Below are positions 8,567 through 15,999 of a stretch of DNA of 15,999 bases, piece after piece. This DNA comes from Temnopleurus reevesii (Eukaryota; Echinodermata; Echinoidea; Temnopleuroida; Temnopleuridae). Where the stretch lies: the NCBI GenBank assembly GCA_036244855.1, contig BQKZ01007884.1, forward strand, positions 11,550 through 27,548. The letters run 5' to 3'. The number at the start of each line of letters is the position of its first letter. Positions within the stretch are counted from its first letter, which is position 1. The notes beneath the pieces are model-generated. The model searched no databases. It was given only the letters and a program-made list of their open reading frames with translations, and was not told the DNA's origin. Position numbers and translations under genes: made by a program.

Positions 8567-8842
8567 ATGAAAATAATAGATGCAATTTATATAGCGCACT
8601 TATCCACTCTGTGGAGTGCTCACGGCGCTTTGCAATATTATTACCCTGGCTTTAGCCCGGCGTACAGTGCACATGGCATTTCAAAGAATAAATATTCCTA
8701 CCAGGTACCCATTCAACTCACCTGGGTTGAGTGCAGCACAATGTGGATGAATTTCTTGCTGAAGGAAATTGACTCCATGGGTAGGATTTGAACCTACGAC
8801 CCTCGCGTTGAAAGATGAGAGTCAGAACCACTACACCCCGAC
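8567..8842 (-). mobile_element. tRNA-derived SINE, minus strand, better preserved
   Basis: Read on the minus strand from about 8842, it has an A-box-like TAGTGGTTCTGA (8822-8833 reversed) and a B-box GGTTCAAATCC (8784-8794 reversed) that fits the polymerase III internal promoter consensus. The body follows ('ttcagcaagaaattcatccaca', cited in two parts: 'ttcagcaagaaattc' and 'atccaca'; then 'caacccaggtgagttg', 'ccgggctaaagccagggtaa') and the end is 'gcgctatataaattgcatctattattt'-like, shortened here to 'gcgctatataaat' plus an ATT-rich tail. That tail form is familiar from SINEs of sea urchins and other invertebrate deuterostomes. It shares its body with the more diverged copy at 7265-7569. It lies antisense to the GALNT gene, 0.9 kb before the next exon. 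Confidence 0.78.
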
Positions 8843-9177
8843 TTAACATGTTTTCTGTACACAAGCATTGTGATACTCTGATAGCTTTCATCCATAATTT
8901 CTCCAAGCATTCCATACTCCAGGCTGATGGGACCTGAAGGAAGGTCATTACAATACGAACTGCAAATGAAAATAAATTGATCATCAACTTTCTGCCAGTC
9001 GTGGGGAATTGAAATCAATCATTTGGAATAAGGCTTAAGCTGGTATGATCAATCAAGTTGTACATGTATGTAAATAAGCCCGTAGCATCAATGCGTTTTG
9101 GCATGGGCATTGTGTTTTTCCTTCCTGCTTTCCTTGAAGTTCAGGAAATCCAGAAAATGTTACTGAAATCATAGAAA

Positions 9178-9319
9178 GGTTGCAATTGATCGGAACGCGC
9201 CAATCAAAATCATTTTTTTGTACATGTCTTGTTTGAAGGGTATATCATGTGTGAATGAAAATGAGTGTTACAATTTGCAACTGATTTGCAGTTTATTTGC
9301 GATCAATTGGACCACCCCC
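9178..9319. mobile_element. Second, broken copy of the Harbinger-like element
   Basis: The block 'gttgcaattgatcggaacgc' followed by 'gcca-tcaaaatc-ttttttt' matches the interior of the element at 4957-5133, as do 'cttgtt', 'gaatgaaaatg' and the closing 'gatttgcagtt-att'. The right end '-gaccaccccc' is a decayed version of 'gagcaacaccccc'. The left GGGGG terminus is missing, so this copy is truncated or internally rearranged and shows no target duplication. Confidence 0.65.
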
Positions 9320-9751
9320 ATACATTTACATGTAGACTATTGATGATTTTTGATCCTGTGAAGTACATGTACATGTAGGTGTTTCAACAATAGATTTCGG
9401 AGAGAAAAAAAACACTTTAGACTCCAATCACATTTACATACGTGAAGCTACATAACAGATTTTTGAGCTCTAGCCAAGATAAAAAAGACACAGTATTTTT
9501 CAAATCTGTACAGAATATAAGCGGATCTCCCATTTCAAAGGAATAATGATCATTGTTAATTGGCCCATAGTTATGTAGGTCCATGGTTTGAGAAAGTGAT
9601 GTTTTATAAGGGTGGTAAACAAACTTCTCCCTTGCTCCAAAAAGGCAATATATGCATCCAGACGCTACTCTAGAAAAGTTCAAGTATCGCAATGAATATA
9701 CATCGAAACTAACTTTTCCCTCTTGCTCCCCTCCATCCTTCAATCACGTAG

Positions 9752-9924
9752 GTGTAAGAGAAAGCGCTACCCAGCCGTCTCGGAGCTCCCGAGCACCAGC
9801 GTGATCATCGTCTTTCACAACGAAGCGTGGAGTACGTTGCTACGAAGCATCCACAGCATCATCAACCGATCTCCGAGGGAGCTACTCACAGAGATAATAC
9901 TTGTTGACGACGCAAGCGAGAGAG
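9752..9924 (+). CDS. GALNT: Polypeptide GalNAc-transferase exon (first catalytic exon)
   Basis: This exon begins the GT-A catalytic fold. After one base that completes Gly, it reads CKRKRYP, then [29 protein letters not shown] and [10 protein letters not shown]. These are the first beta strand, the [11 protein letters not shown] signature and the V-D-D-A-S motif that helps bind UDP-GalNAc in all GT27 enzymes. It matches vertebrate GALNT1 closely ([46 protein letters not shown]). The acceptor is GTAG (AG 9750-9751), after a loose pyrimidine run; the donor GTGGGT starts at 9925. It leaves phase 1 (G), completed by AT of the next exon to give Asp, then Phe-Leu as in GALNT1. An upstream in-frame ATG at 9723 is intronic and not a start. 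Confidence 0.95.
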
Positions 9925-10782
9925 GTGGGTTAGAAACTTGATCGGGGATATCATTAGGGTCATTCGGTCGGGTGATACAGATAAGCACTCGTAATTGGTT
10001 CATGAAAGATAGATCATGGCATTTTATCACAATTTGTACAATCTGGGGATTGAAACAGGAAAGAGAAATAACAAATTGAAATTTAATTGTATCTTTTTTT
10101 TATACATGTTTTGCCATAGATTGCCATAGACCATCTAAAGTTTAATTACATCTTTTATGTTACAGACCCCTGGGATCATACACGGTGTAATATTGATAAT
10201 GATGTGATTATCAGGTGAAAATATTGTTTTGACATGGAAATTCTTGAAAATAATCTCAAATGAATCTCCAAAACGATTATGTGGTATGTGGCTCCAACAA
10301 ACTTGGTGATGCCCAAGAAATTATTCAATGTGTAAATTTTCCAATGAAGATCAAAAGAAGTCTATATGATTACCGGATATGCCTATTCTCTGGGGAAATC
10401 TATGTCCAGAAAGCAATAGGCCCTTTGTAACTCTGCTATAAGTAATAAACTATAGAATGTAATGACTTGTGAATGCCTTAATACAAGCATATGAAAATTA
10501 GAATATATTAGTAAACCTAATATTCTGATGCCATAAACAAGATAAAATGTGAACAACCCCAAAGTGATCACAGAAATAAAGCATTCGCAAGTCATTACAG
10601 CTCTTAGTGGGGGCTTAGAATATGAATTTCCCTGGTGTGAGTGTAGAGAGGGCGCTATGTCAGGCAATCAAGGAATATATTTATGTAAGAAACCATAAGG
10701 GATTTCATTCCATTAGTTGGTGGTTTGTATAAGAAGTGCCCCTGGTATTATGTAAAGTGTAGTAGAAGCATCTGAATGATAC

Positions 10783-11254
10783 TTAAAGGGGAACTTCACT
10801 CAGAGTGTAGTGTGCTATCAGTGAATGGAGAAAAATCAAACTGTGAAATTGCAGCATATTGGACGATCCATTCGTAAGTTATGAATTTTCAAATTTTGCA
10901 TCCCTCATATTAGGCTCCTTGAGCTTAAACCTACTGGTACAAATGGCTGTCAACATGGGGGAACTCTCCGTTGACTTTGCACACAGAATTTCACATTTTT
11001 TTCTTCTCATAGAAAAGTAGACATGTTTTGGACTTATTGATTCTGCATTTTGGGATGAAAAATGTGAAATTCTGTGTATTAAAGTGATTTTGTGCATGTA
11101 CATGTAAGTTGCCAAACCAAGAAGCCCACGAGAGTTGTAAATCAGAACTTTTAAAGTTCAAAGCTTACTGAACGGATCATCTAATTTTGCTTGAGTTTTT
11201 ACTGTTTAATCATATTTGTCTTCATTCACTGGTTTGAGGTTAATTCCCCTTTAA
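10783..11254. mobile_element. TTAA-flanked foldback element (464 bp body)
   Basis: TTAA at 10783-10786 is followed by AGGGGAACTTCAC, and ...AATTCCCCT is followed by TTAA at 11251-11254. The reverse complement of the right arm aligns with the left arm well beyond the ends: 'cagtgaatg', 'gatcc-ttc-gtaag', 'tgaa-ttt'. So this is a foldback with long degenerate arms and an unrelated centre that includes 'tgaaattctgtgt' and its inverse 'cacagaatttcaca' (about 10980 and 11065). TTAA duplication again suggests piggyBac-type insertion, although the AGGGG terminus differs from the CCC start of the element at 6842. A second copy makes up the first 373 bases of the window. Confidence 0.65.
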
Positions 11255-11293
11255 ATCAGAATATTGCATCTGAAGGTGACAATTAAACCCACT

Positions 11294-11537
11294 GGCCTGT
11301 ATTCCGATAGCGAGGTTTAAGTTAACCCTGGTCTAAATCTGTGGTGTAAGTATGGAGAGCCAAAAGAGGCTTGAATCTATAATAGTCGATGTTTAATTTA
11401 CCAGCTCATTTAGCACTCATATTATTCAAAGCTACATGTATACATTGTAAATAAAGCTTTGGCACTTTTGGCCACCCATACTTAAACCACAGATTTAGAC
11501 CAGGGTTAACTTAAACCTCGCTATCAGAATACGGGCC
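11294..11537. mobile_element. Compact foldback element, 73-bp arms, 67 of 73 matching
   Basis: The left arm (11294-11366) and right arm (11465-11537) are inverted copies differing at six positions. They contain 'gatagcgaggtttaagttaa' and 'ccctggtctaaatctgtgg' perfectly conserved in inverse. The ends are GGCCTGTATTC and, on the other strand, GGCCCGTATTC. The 98-base centre is AT-rich and contains one TACATGTA. High arm identity suggests a fairly recent insertion or maintenance by pairing. I could not settle the target duplication: 'act' on the left, 'att' on the right. No coding capacity. Confidence 0.82.
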
Positions 11538-12519
11538 ATTGTCTAGAGTTTTTTTTAAAGAAACTGAGGTAAATTCTCTCACGTATATTCCAGTAAAACA
11601 TAACTGAAACAACAGAAATTTGAGAAGGAAAACTAAAAGTGTGAATTGAATCAAACATACTTCGATACATGTCGTCATTATAAATATCTGTGTTGTAATT
11701 TTCAAAATCAGAGAAGGAACTAGATGTGAAGTGAGAAGGATATGAAAAATAGTGATGTTTTTATCACAACCAGAGTACTTCTGTGGTTACCGAGGCCCAA
11801 TTTATAATCAGTGCTGTTCTCAATGACGCTTTAGAATTATAGTCTGGATAATTGATTGCGAAAACTGCCAATAGATTTCTCAACCAAACGAACAAAAGAA
11901 CTGCAAGTACCATTCTCTGAGCAATTAATATTGAATACAAGTGCATCCCATGTGAAGAATCATTTTTCATCCTTTGAGTTTCAGTGGTGAAAACATACAT
12001 GTAATGCAATATCCATGATTATGTTTTATGGTGTCTTTAATCNTACAAAGTAATCATAATTTTATTGCCTGTTATTAGCTCTTTTGCAATGTATGCTGGT
12101 ATATGAAGTATATACACAGGGTGCAAATTGAAACATGGTGAATTGATACATCGTTCTATCCATGATGCAACTTTGATGATTATATAAAGAAATGCAGGAA
12201 AGTGAAAATATTTCTTTTGGAGGAGGAACAATTCTTTTGGCGATCGCAAATTTAATTCGCTCTCTATCTACAGTGTATCTGTCCGAGAATTATGGTGTCT
12301 TTGTAGATAAATAGCAAAAAAAGTTGAAGGAATTTTGATTTTGTTTTGCTGTTGATCTTAAACCAGTTTTGGGAGAGATGGCGCTTGAGATATTTAACTA
12401 AGTTGTGAGCTGCAGTAAAAGTATTATCATAATGGAGTTTTTAAATGGTAAATTAGAGCATTTTCATAGTTTCTCTGAATAAAAGTGATCAAGAAATGGC
12501 TTAATTATCACAAAATAAT

Positions 12520-12720
12520 AAATGACGACAGCATCGCTCTCCCCAGCCCAGCATTTTTCACGTACAAAATGAATGCGAACTCACACGCCGCATACAGTAC
12601 AATGCTACCGGTCGCTCTGGCCATTCTACGCCACTCGACCCGTCGTGGGAATCATAAGTGCGTCGTAGGAATGACGTGTGCTTGGCATTTTCAAAGCAAA
12701 ATACGTCTGAATAAGATGCA
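12520..12720. other. CpG-rich patch of unknown nature inside the intron
   Basis: CpG dinucleotides cluster here (acgacagc, cacgccgc, accggtcgc, tacgccactcgacccgtcgtgg, the last shortened to 'cactcgacccgtcgtgg', and gtgcgtcgtagg), in contrast to the AT-rich flanks. A short internal duplication is visible: 'gtcgtgggaatcataagtgc' and 'gtcgtaggaatgacgtgtgc'. An 86-codon open frame spans it but resembles nothing I know. The gene's splice phases leave no place for a constitutive exon. A worn transposon fragment is most likely. Confidence 0.4.
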
Positions 12721-13239
12721 AAAATCTTCTCCTAGTTATATTTAGGCATGTAAAGCAATTTTTGAATACATAGGCTCATTTTACATAAACGAATTACATT
12801 ACAAATCCGACTGTCTAGTAAGAATGTCCAAATGTGGAAATAAGCAAAATGATTTTTTTTTGCTAGAAAGGTGCAAACAATTATTAGTTATCGTTGATTA
12901 GCATGTGCAAATCAAAACCATTGCTTCAAACACATATTGTCAGAAGCAAAGACCATGCTTGAATGAATGTATGGATTTCAATCCAGAGCTGGGGCCAAAT
13001 GGATGAAATGGTCTTAGCTATTCTGTTCTTGCTCAGAAGTCTTAAATTCTTGTGCCACCCTCTTAACATAGACACAAATATTGATACTTATGTGGACGGC
13101 ACAAATTTTTAAAGATATCTTGGCAAGAAGAAGATAGCTCGGACCGTTCTGTGCAATTGGCCCCGAATTCATAGTTGGTTTGCAATCAACTTTCTAGCAA
13201 AACACCCTAAGATATATGATTGTAACTCTTCTTGAGGCG

Positions 13240-13345
13240 TCATCATGCCTGAGGTGTCGTAGCATGCGCCTGTAATCAAGCTGTTTGGGACAGTCATAAA
13301 TTGACCTGTGTTGGTCGTGGGTTCTAAACCGGCCGGTCGCCTCCT
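13240..13345 (+). mobile_element. Possible tRNA-derived SINE head just upstream of an exon
   Basis: On the plus strand, an A-box-like 'tcgtagcatgcg' (13257-13268) is followed by a B-box-like GGTTCTAAACC (13320-13330; consensus GGTTCRANNCC, with the key C-R replaced by C-T). The surrounding 'ggtcgtgggttctaaacc' is typical of tRNA-like SINE heads. The boxes are about 50 bases apart, near the normal limit. No body or simple-repeat tail can be followed before the polypyrimidine tract of the exon acceptor. It may be a 3'-truncated copy, or a decayed tRNA-like sequence. Confidence 0.4.
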
Positions 13346-13435
13346 TCTCTCTTTCTTCTTCTCCCGGCATAAATATCAAAATTTGAATTATAAAATGCTG
13401 TAACACCAAATTTCTTTCTGTCTCTCTCTCCACAG

Positions 13436-13641
13436 ATTTTCTTGGTAAGCAGCTTGAGGATTACATCAAGACCCTAGCAGTGCCTGTCAAGGTGGAGAGG
13501 ATGGGTACGAGGAGTGGTCTCATTCGGGCGCGGCTACGAGGGGCGTCGGTCGCGAAGGGTCAGGTGCTGACNTCTGGACGCCCATATAGAATGCACGGAA
13601 GGATGGCTGGAGCCTTTGATGACCAGGATAAAAGACGACAA
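13436..13641 (+). CDS. GALNT: Polypeptide GalNAc-transferase exon with D-x-H motif; two-base frame slip
   Basis: After AT (completing Asp), the exon reads [38 protein letters not shown]. The RSGLIRAR segment is near-invariant in GT27 and contacts the donor sugar nucleotide. The frame then reaches an N at 13572 and goes wrong. The rest of the family signature continues two bases out of register: D-A-H (13577-13585), then [11 protein letters not shown] and TRIKDD. D-x-H binds Mn2+ and is essential (Asp209/His211 in mammalian GALNT1). The spacing implies two bases lost within 13572-13576, where four bases stand in place of a six-base Phe-Leu pair. Ile replaces the Cys common after His in GALNT1; other family members vary there. 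The acceptor is TCTCTCTCTCCACAG; the donor GTAAGT starts at 13642. If the missing bases are counted, the exon ends in phase 2. Confidence 0.92.
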
Positions 13642-14272
13642 GTAAGTTTTATTTTGTGATATGTGTGGTTGAAATGAAAAGAATGGGTAGAATTACAATA
13701 AAAACGATGAAAACTATGTTACTTATGTAAAATTGGTATATGGATTGGAACCACATATTACCAGAATGAAAGATATGTGTAAGACTTATTTTGTGATATT
13801 TGTGGATGGAATAAGAATGGTGAAAAGCTGATCTCTTTTTGTGGCATCCTCATATTCAGGGCTTTTGTGGAAGCCTGTCACCTCCAAAGGGTTAAAGAAG
13901 GATGTGAAAATGATAAAAGATACATGTAAGATTGTGTTGTTTTTGTGACATGTGATAATGGAATACTGAGTGTTGGAAATGCTTATGACCTGGATAAACC
14001 ATGATAAATGTAAACTATTCTATGATATGTGGATGAAATATTAAAGTGAGGATGAGGAAATCAACCAAAACCAAGAAAATGAAAGAAAGTGTTATTCAAG
14101 TTGTGTGGTTGAAACAAGAAGGATGAGTTGAGCAGCTTCAGACAAGGTGAAAGGCGATATCAAAACAAGTTTTATTTTTAGGATACATGGATGGAATAAG
14201 GATACAGTGTAGATGCCACTCGTAGCAAGAATAGAAGAATAATAAGTTTATTTTGTGATATGTATGGAATGG
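13642..14272. repeat. Degenerate minisatellite, period about 75-83 bp, starting at the splice donor
   Basis: Variants of 'aagttttattttgtgatatg' followed by 'tgtggatggaataaga-tgg' recur from about 13643, 13782, 13928, 14011, 14085, 14166 and 14243. The last five are spaced 83, 74, 81 and 77 bases, and the first two gaps (139 and 146) are close to two units. The last copy, 'aagtttattttgtgatatg', is the closest to the first. The first copy overlaps the exon's donor site (GTAAGTTTTATTTTGTG), so the array extends right up to the exon boundary. Units are well diverged, which suggests an old array. Confidence 0.65.
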
Positions 14273-15999
14273 GTTTTCCCCAACCTTTTTCCCCCCTCGT
14301 CTATCAAGGACAGTTGTCTAATTTGCCGTAAAGTAATACATTAGATCTGGAGCTTGATGCATTCATGTACTTGAGTTACGTTGTAAGCATATAATGTCAG
14401 ATTCAGTGGTTGAAAAATTGAGATCTCGATATAGAATACCTCGCTTTTGTTTTGTGAAAATATCGGCTTAAATACGGTGCAGTGTATCTTTTTTACCTTC
14501 ATAAAAAATGATGAGAAAATGGTGTTTTAACACAGTTACCAGAAGATTGAGAAAACAAAAAGATAGAAAATAAAGAAAGAAAAGAAACTAATGAGAAGAA
14601 AAATGGTAATCGAAAGGGAATCTCATTACATACATGTAGATACATTAACACTATAAACAGCTACACAAGCACATACATTATCCCAAATGGGGAAATTGGT
14701 CTATGAAATAGGATATTTGTGTTTGCATACTGCCAGTTGTGAGTGCTAATAAGGGCCCACTTAAAAGTTTAAAGGTCACTTTACCCTGGCTTTGATTTGA
14801 CTTCTAACTTGGCTCTGAAGTGTTTGTATGTAATCTGATTCATAAGGGGAAAATTATGGGTTTTGAGTATAGCTGTATAGCCCCCTAGTCATGTATTTTG
14901 CTGGAGGATGATTCAAGCTAATCCCAGGCATGATTATGCATTGAGAACACGGATGAGATTCTTCAGCGAAATTCAAATTAACAAATTGTTTGATTTTTAT
15001 TTGATTTATTTATTTCCATTTCGATAACAAGCAATATATTAATAAAAAATGGTTATGAACAATTTTGAGTAGATCTAAATTGAACAAGATTACAAACTAA
15101 GGTGAATTGGATACAATTATTGACAGGATGATTGTTAAATTAAGAATTGATTTAAACGACCATTTCACAATCATCACTTTAAAGAACAATTAAACACAGC
15201 CATCACTTCTAACATTATATCTTATTCCTAGTCAACTCTAAAAATCCTCATTCTTTGCTCCAGCTCGATCTCCCTTTCACTCTCTCTTTCTCCTATCTCA
15301 TATTATACTGAAAGAATACACTGTATGTGCATCCTAGTTTATTTTTTTTTTTTCACGTCAATAATATTATGAAAAAGAATGTGTTGACAACATACCTGCA
15401 TATTTAGAAATGATCTTATTTATTTTTGGAATGGTATAATTTTCTTTTGGTAATGTACATGTACCTGCAGCTGATGCGCATACAACATCCGTATACATTG
15501 TTGGCTTGTATGGAAGCGTAAGTTTTCATGACTACATTGTATGTAAACTTTCTTGAGCAAAGGCGGTGAAAACAAATAAAAGATTGACCAGGTACTCGCA
15601 CACACACAAAAGAAAATCAACAGCTACTTTTCTCCAAAGCACAAATTTGTGATCTTTTCTGGTTTTGCCGTTTCTGTGGATAAATGATGAATTCACCATG
15701 AGGTGTGAGCACAATCTGTAGAAAGAAGCAATGAAACTTTTATCCTCTGACTCTTTTGATAAGGCATGGCTATTTCTTATTGGTATCCAAAATAGTATTA
15801 AGAAAAATTTCTTAAAGGTGTACAGGTCACATATTTAGTGTGTGGTAAGTTTGTTGGGGATGGAGCATTTTTAGAAGGTCACATGATTTATGAGGTTGTA
15901 TGAAAAATAAAACAAATTTTGATGAGGAGTGATTTATAAAAGTTTATTCCTTAAAGCTTTGATTGTGGCATGGTTATTTCCCAGTGTTATTCATACATA
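13642..15999 (+). other. Start of the next GALNT intron
   Basis: The intron starts at GTAAGT and runs beyond the window. The next expected coding block of the family (V-V-C-P-x-I-D-V-I after the K/R-rich end of this exon) is not found on either strand before 15999. Positions 13642-14272 are a degenerate minisatellite. Positions 14273-15999 are AT-rich intron with nothing firmly recognised. They include a purine-rich run (14545-14610), a T-rich 'atttgatttatttatttcc' block at about 15000, a pyrimidine-rich run (15255-15300), and two loosely similar 'ggcatgg(c/t)tatttc' strings at 15763 and 15967. Confidence 0.85.

Larger units (their letters stand above)
1917..9751 (+). other. GALNT intron (7.8 kb) between stem exon and first catalytic exon
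   Basis: The intron is bounded by GTGAGT at 1917 and a TAG acceptor (AG 9750-9751) preceded by a C/T-rich run (about 9719-9745). The codon split across it restores glycine, so no exon is needed between its ends for this transcript. The contents are almost entirely repeats, listed separately. Stretches with nothing recognisable are about 1917-2143, 2581-2786, 3746-4317, 4509-4956, 5134-5734, 5966-6590, 7711-8056 and 9320-9751. These are AT-rich, with scattered TACATGTA palindromes and short homopolymers. Open frames of 60-114 codons across the intron match no family I know and mostly overlap repeats. Confidence 0.88.
9925..13435 (+). other. GALNT intron (3.5 kb) between the two catalytic exons
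   Basis: The intron is bounded by donor GTGGGT at 9925 and a strong acceptor, 'tctctctctccacag' ending at 13435. The split codon G|AT joins ASER to DFL exactly as in the family, so no constitutive exon is expected inside. Two inverted-repeat elements, a CpG-rich patch and a possible SINE head are listed separately. The stretches at 9925-10782, 11538-12519 and 12721-13236 are AT-rich and hold nothing I recognise beyond a small duplication 'ttgccataga' (10112 and 10122). An ambiguous base sits at 12043. Confidence 0.88.

Noticed and set aside
9723..9941. Open reading frame of 72 codons starting with ATG at 9723
   Set aside because: Its central part is the true exon 9752-9924. The ATG and the tail after 9924 are intronic, as shown by the AG at 9750-9751, the GT at 9925 and the exact phase match with both neighbouring exons.
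12485..12745. Possible extra GALNT exon or nested gene in the CpG-rich patch
   Set aside because: The translated frame does not resemble GT27 sequence, and the exons at 9752 and 13436 already join as ASER-DFL without a gap.
13240..13345. Functional tRNA gene
   Set aside because: The B-box is off consensus, no acceptor stem closes around it, and no cloverleaf could be drawn by eye. A SINE head is the more likely reading.
13194..13433. 79-codon minus-strand open frame before the third exon
   Set aside because: It reads the complement of the polypyrimidine tract (giving an artificial E/R-rich start) and a SINE-like head. It shows no family.
13642..15999. Next catalytic exon of the GALNT gene
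   Set aside because: I looked for the conserved V-V-C-P-x-I-D-V-I block and the later glycine/tryptophan-rich signature and found neither before the window ends.

Overview
The window is animal nuclear DNA: long AT-rich introns, three short conserved coding exons with GT/AG splice sites, and many degenerate transposable elements. No bacterial gene layout is present. The protein match, tRNA-derived SINEs with a 'gcgctatata' tail and the abundance of the palindrome TACATGTA suggest a marine invertebrate, probably an echinoderm or another invertebrate deuterostome. That placement is an inference and is only moderately secure. Two single N positions (12043 and 13572) point to a draft assembly.

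The only gene I can support is on the plus strand. It is a polypeptide N-acetylgalactosaminyltransferase (GT27, GALNT1/GALNT13-like), the Golgi enzyme that starts mucin-type O-glycosylation. Exons lie at 1712-1916, 9752-9924 and 13436-13641. Their split codons join exactly (GG|G = Gly, then G|AT = Asp), and together they run from the stem region through the start of the catalytic domain to the metal-binding D-x-H motif. The cytoplasmic/transmembrane exon lies before the window. The rest of the catalytic domain and the ricin-like lectin domain lie after it. At 13572-13576 the reading frame slips by two bases next to an N. This is probably an assembly error, but it falls just before the D-x-H motif.

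Layout: 1-1711 is the end of an upstream intron and begins inside a TTAA-flanked element. The intron at 1917-9751 (7.8 kb) holds a mosaic tandem repeat (2787-3745), a Harbinger-like miniature element (4957-5133) with a second broken copy (9178-9319), a hAT-like element (5735-5965), a piggyBac-like element with perfect TTAA duplications (6838-7235), two minus-strand SINEs (7265-7569 and 8567-8842) and a 390-bp imperfect palindrome (8057-8444). The intron at 9925-13435 (3.5 kb) holds another TTAA-flanked foldback element (10783-11254), a compact foldback with 73-bp arms (11294-11537), a CpG-rich patch (about 12520-12720) and a possible SINE head just before the third exon. The last intron begins with a degenerate minisatellite that starts at the splice donor itself (13642-14272). 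The remainder, to 15999, has nothing I recognise.

I found no novel multi-gene system. What stands out is the density and variety of non-autonomous DNA transposons in one gene's introns, and the frame break at a catalytic motif. Open reading frames outside the three exons look like chance or repeat-derived frames.
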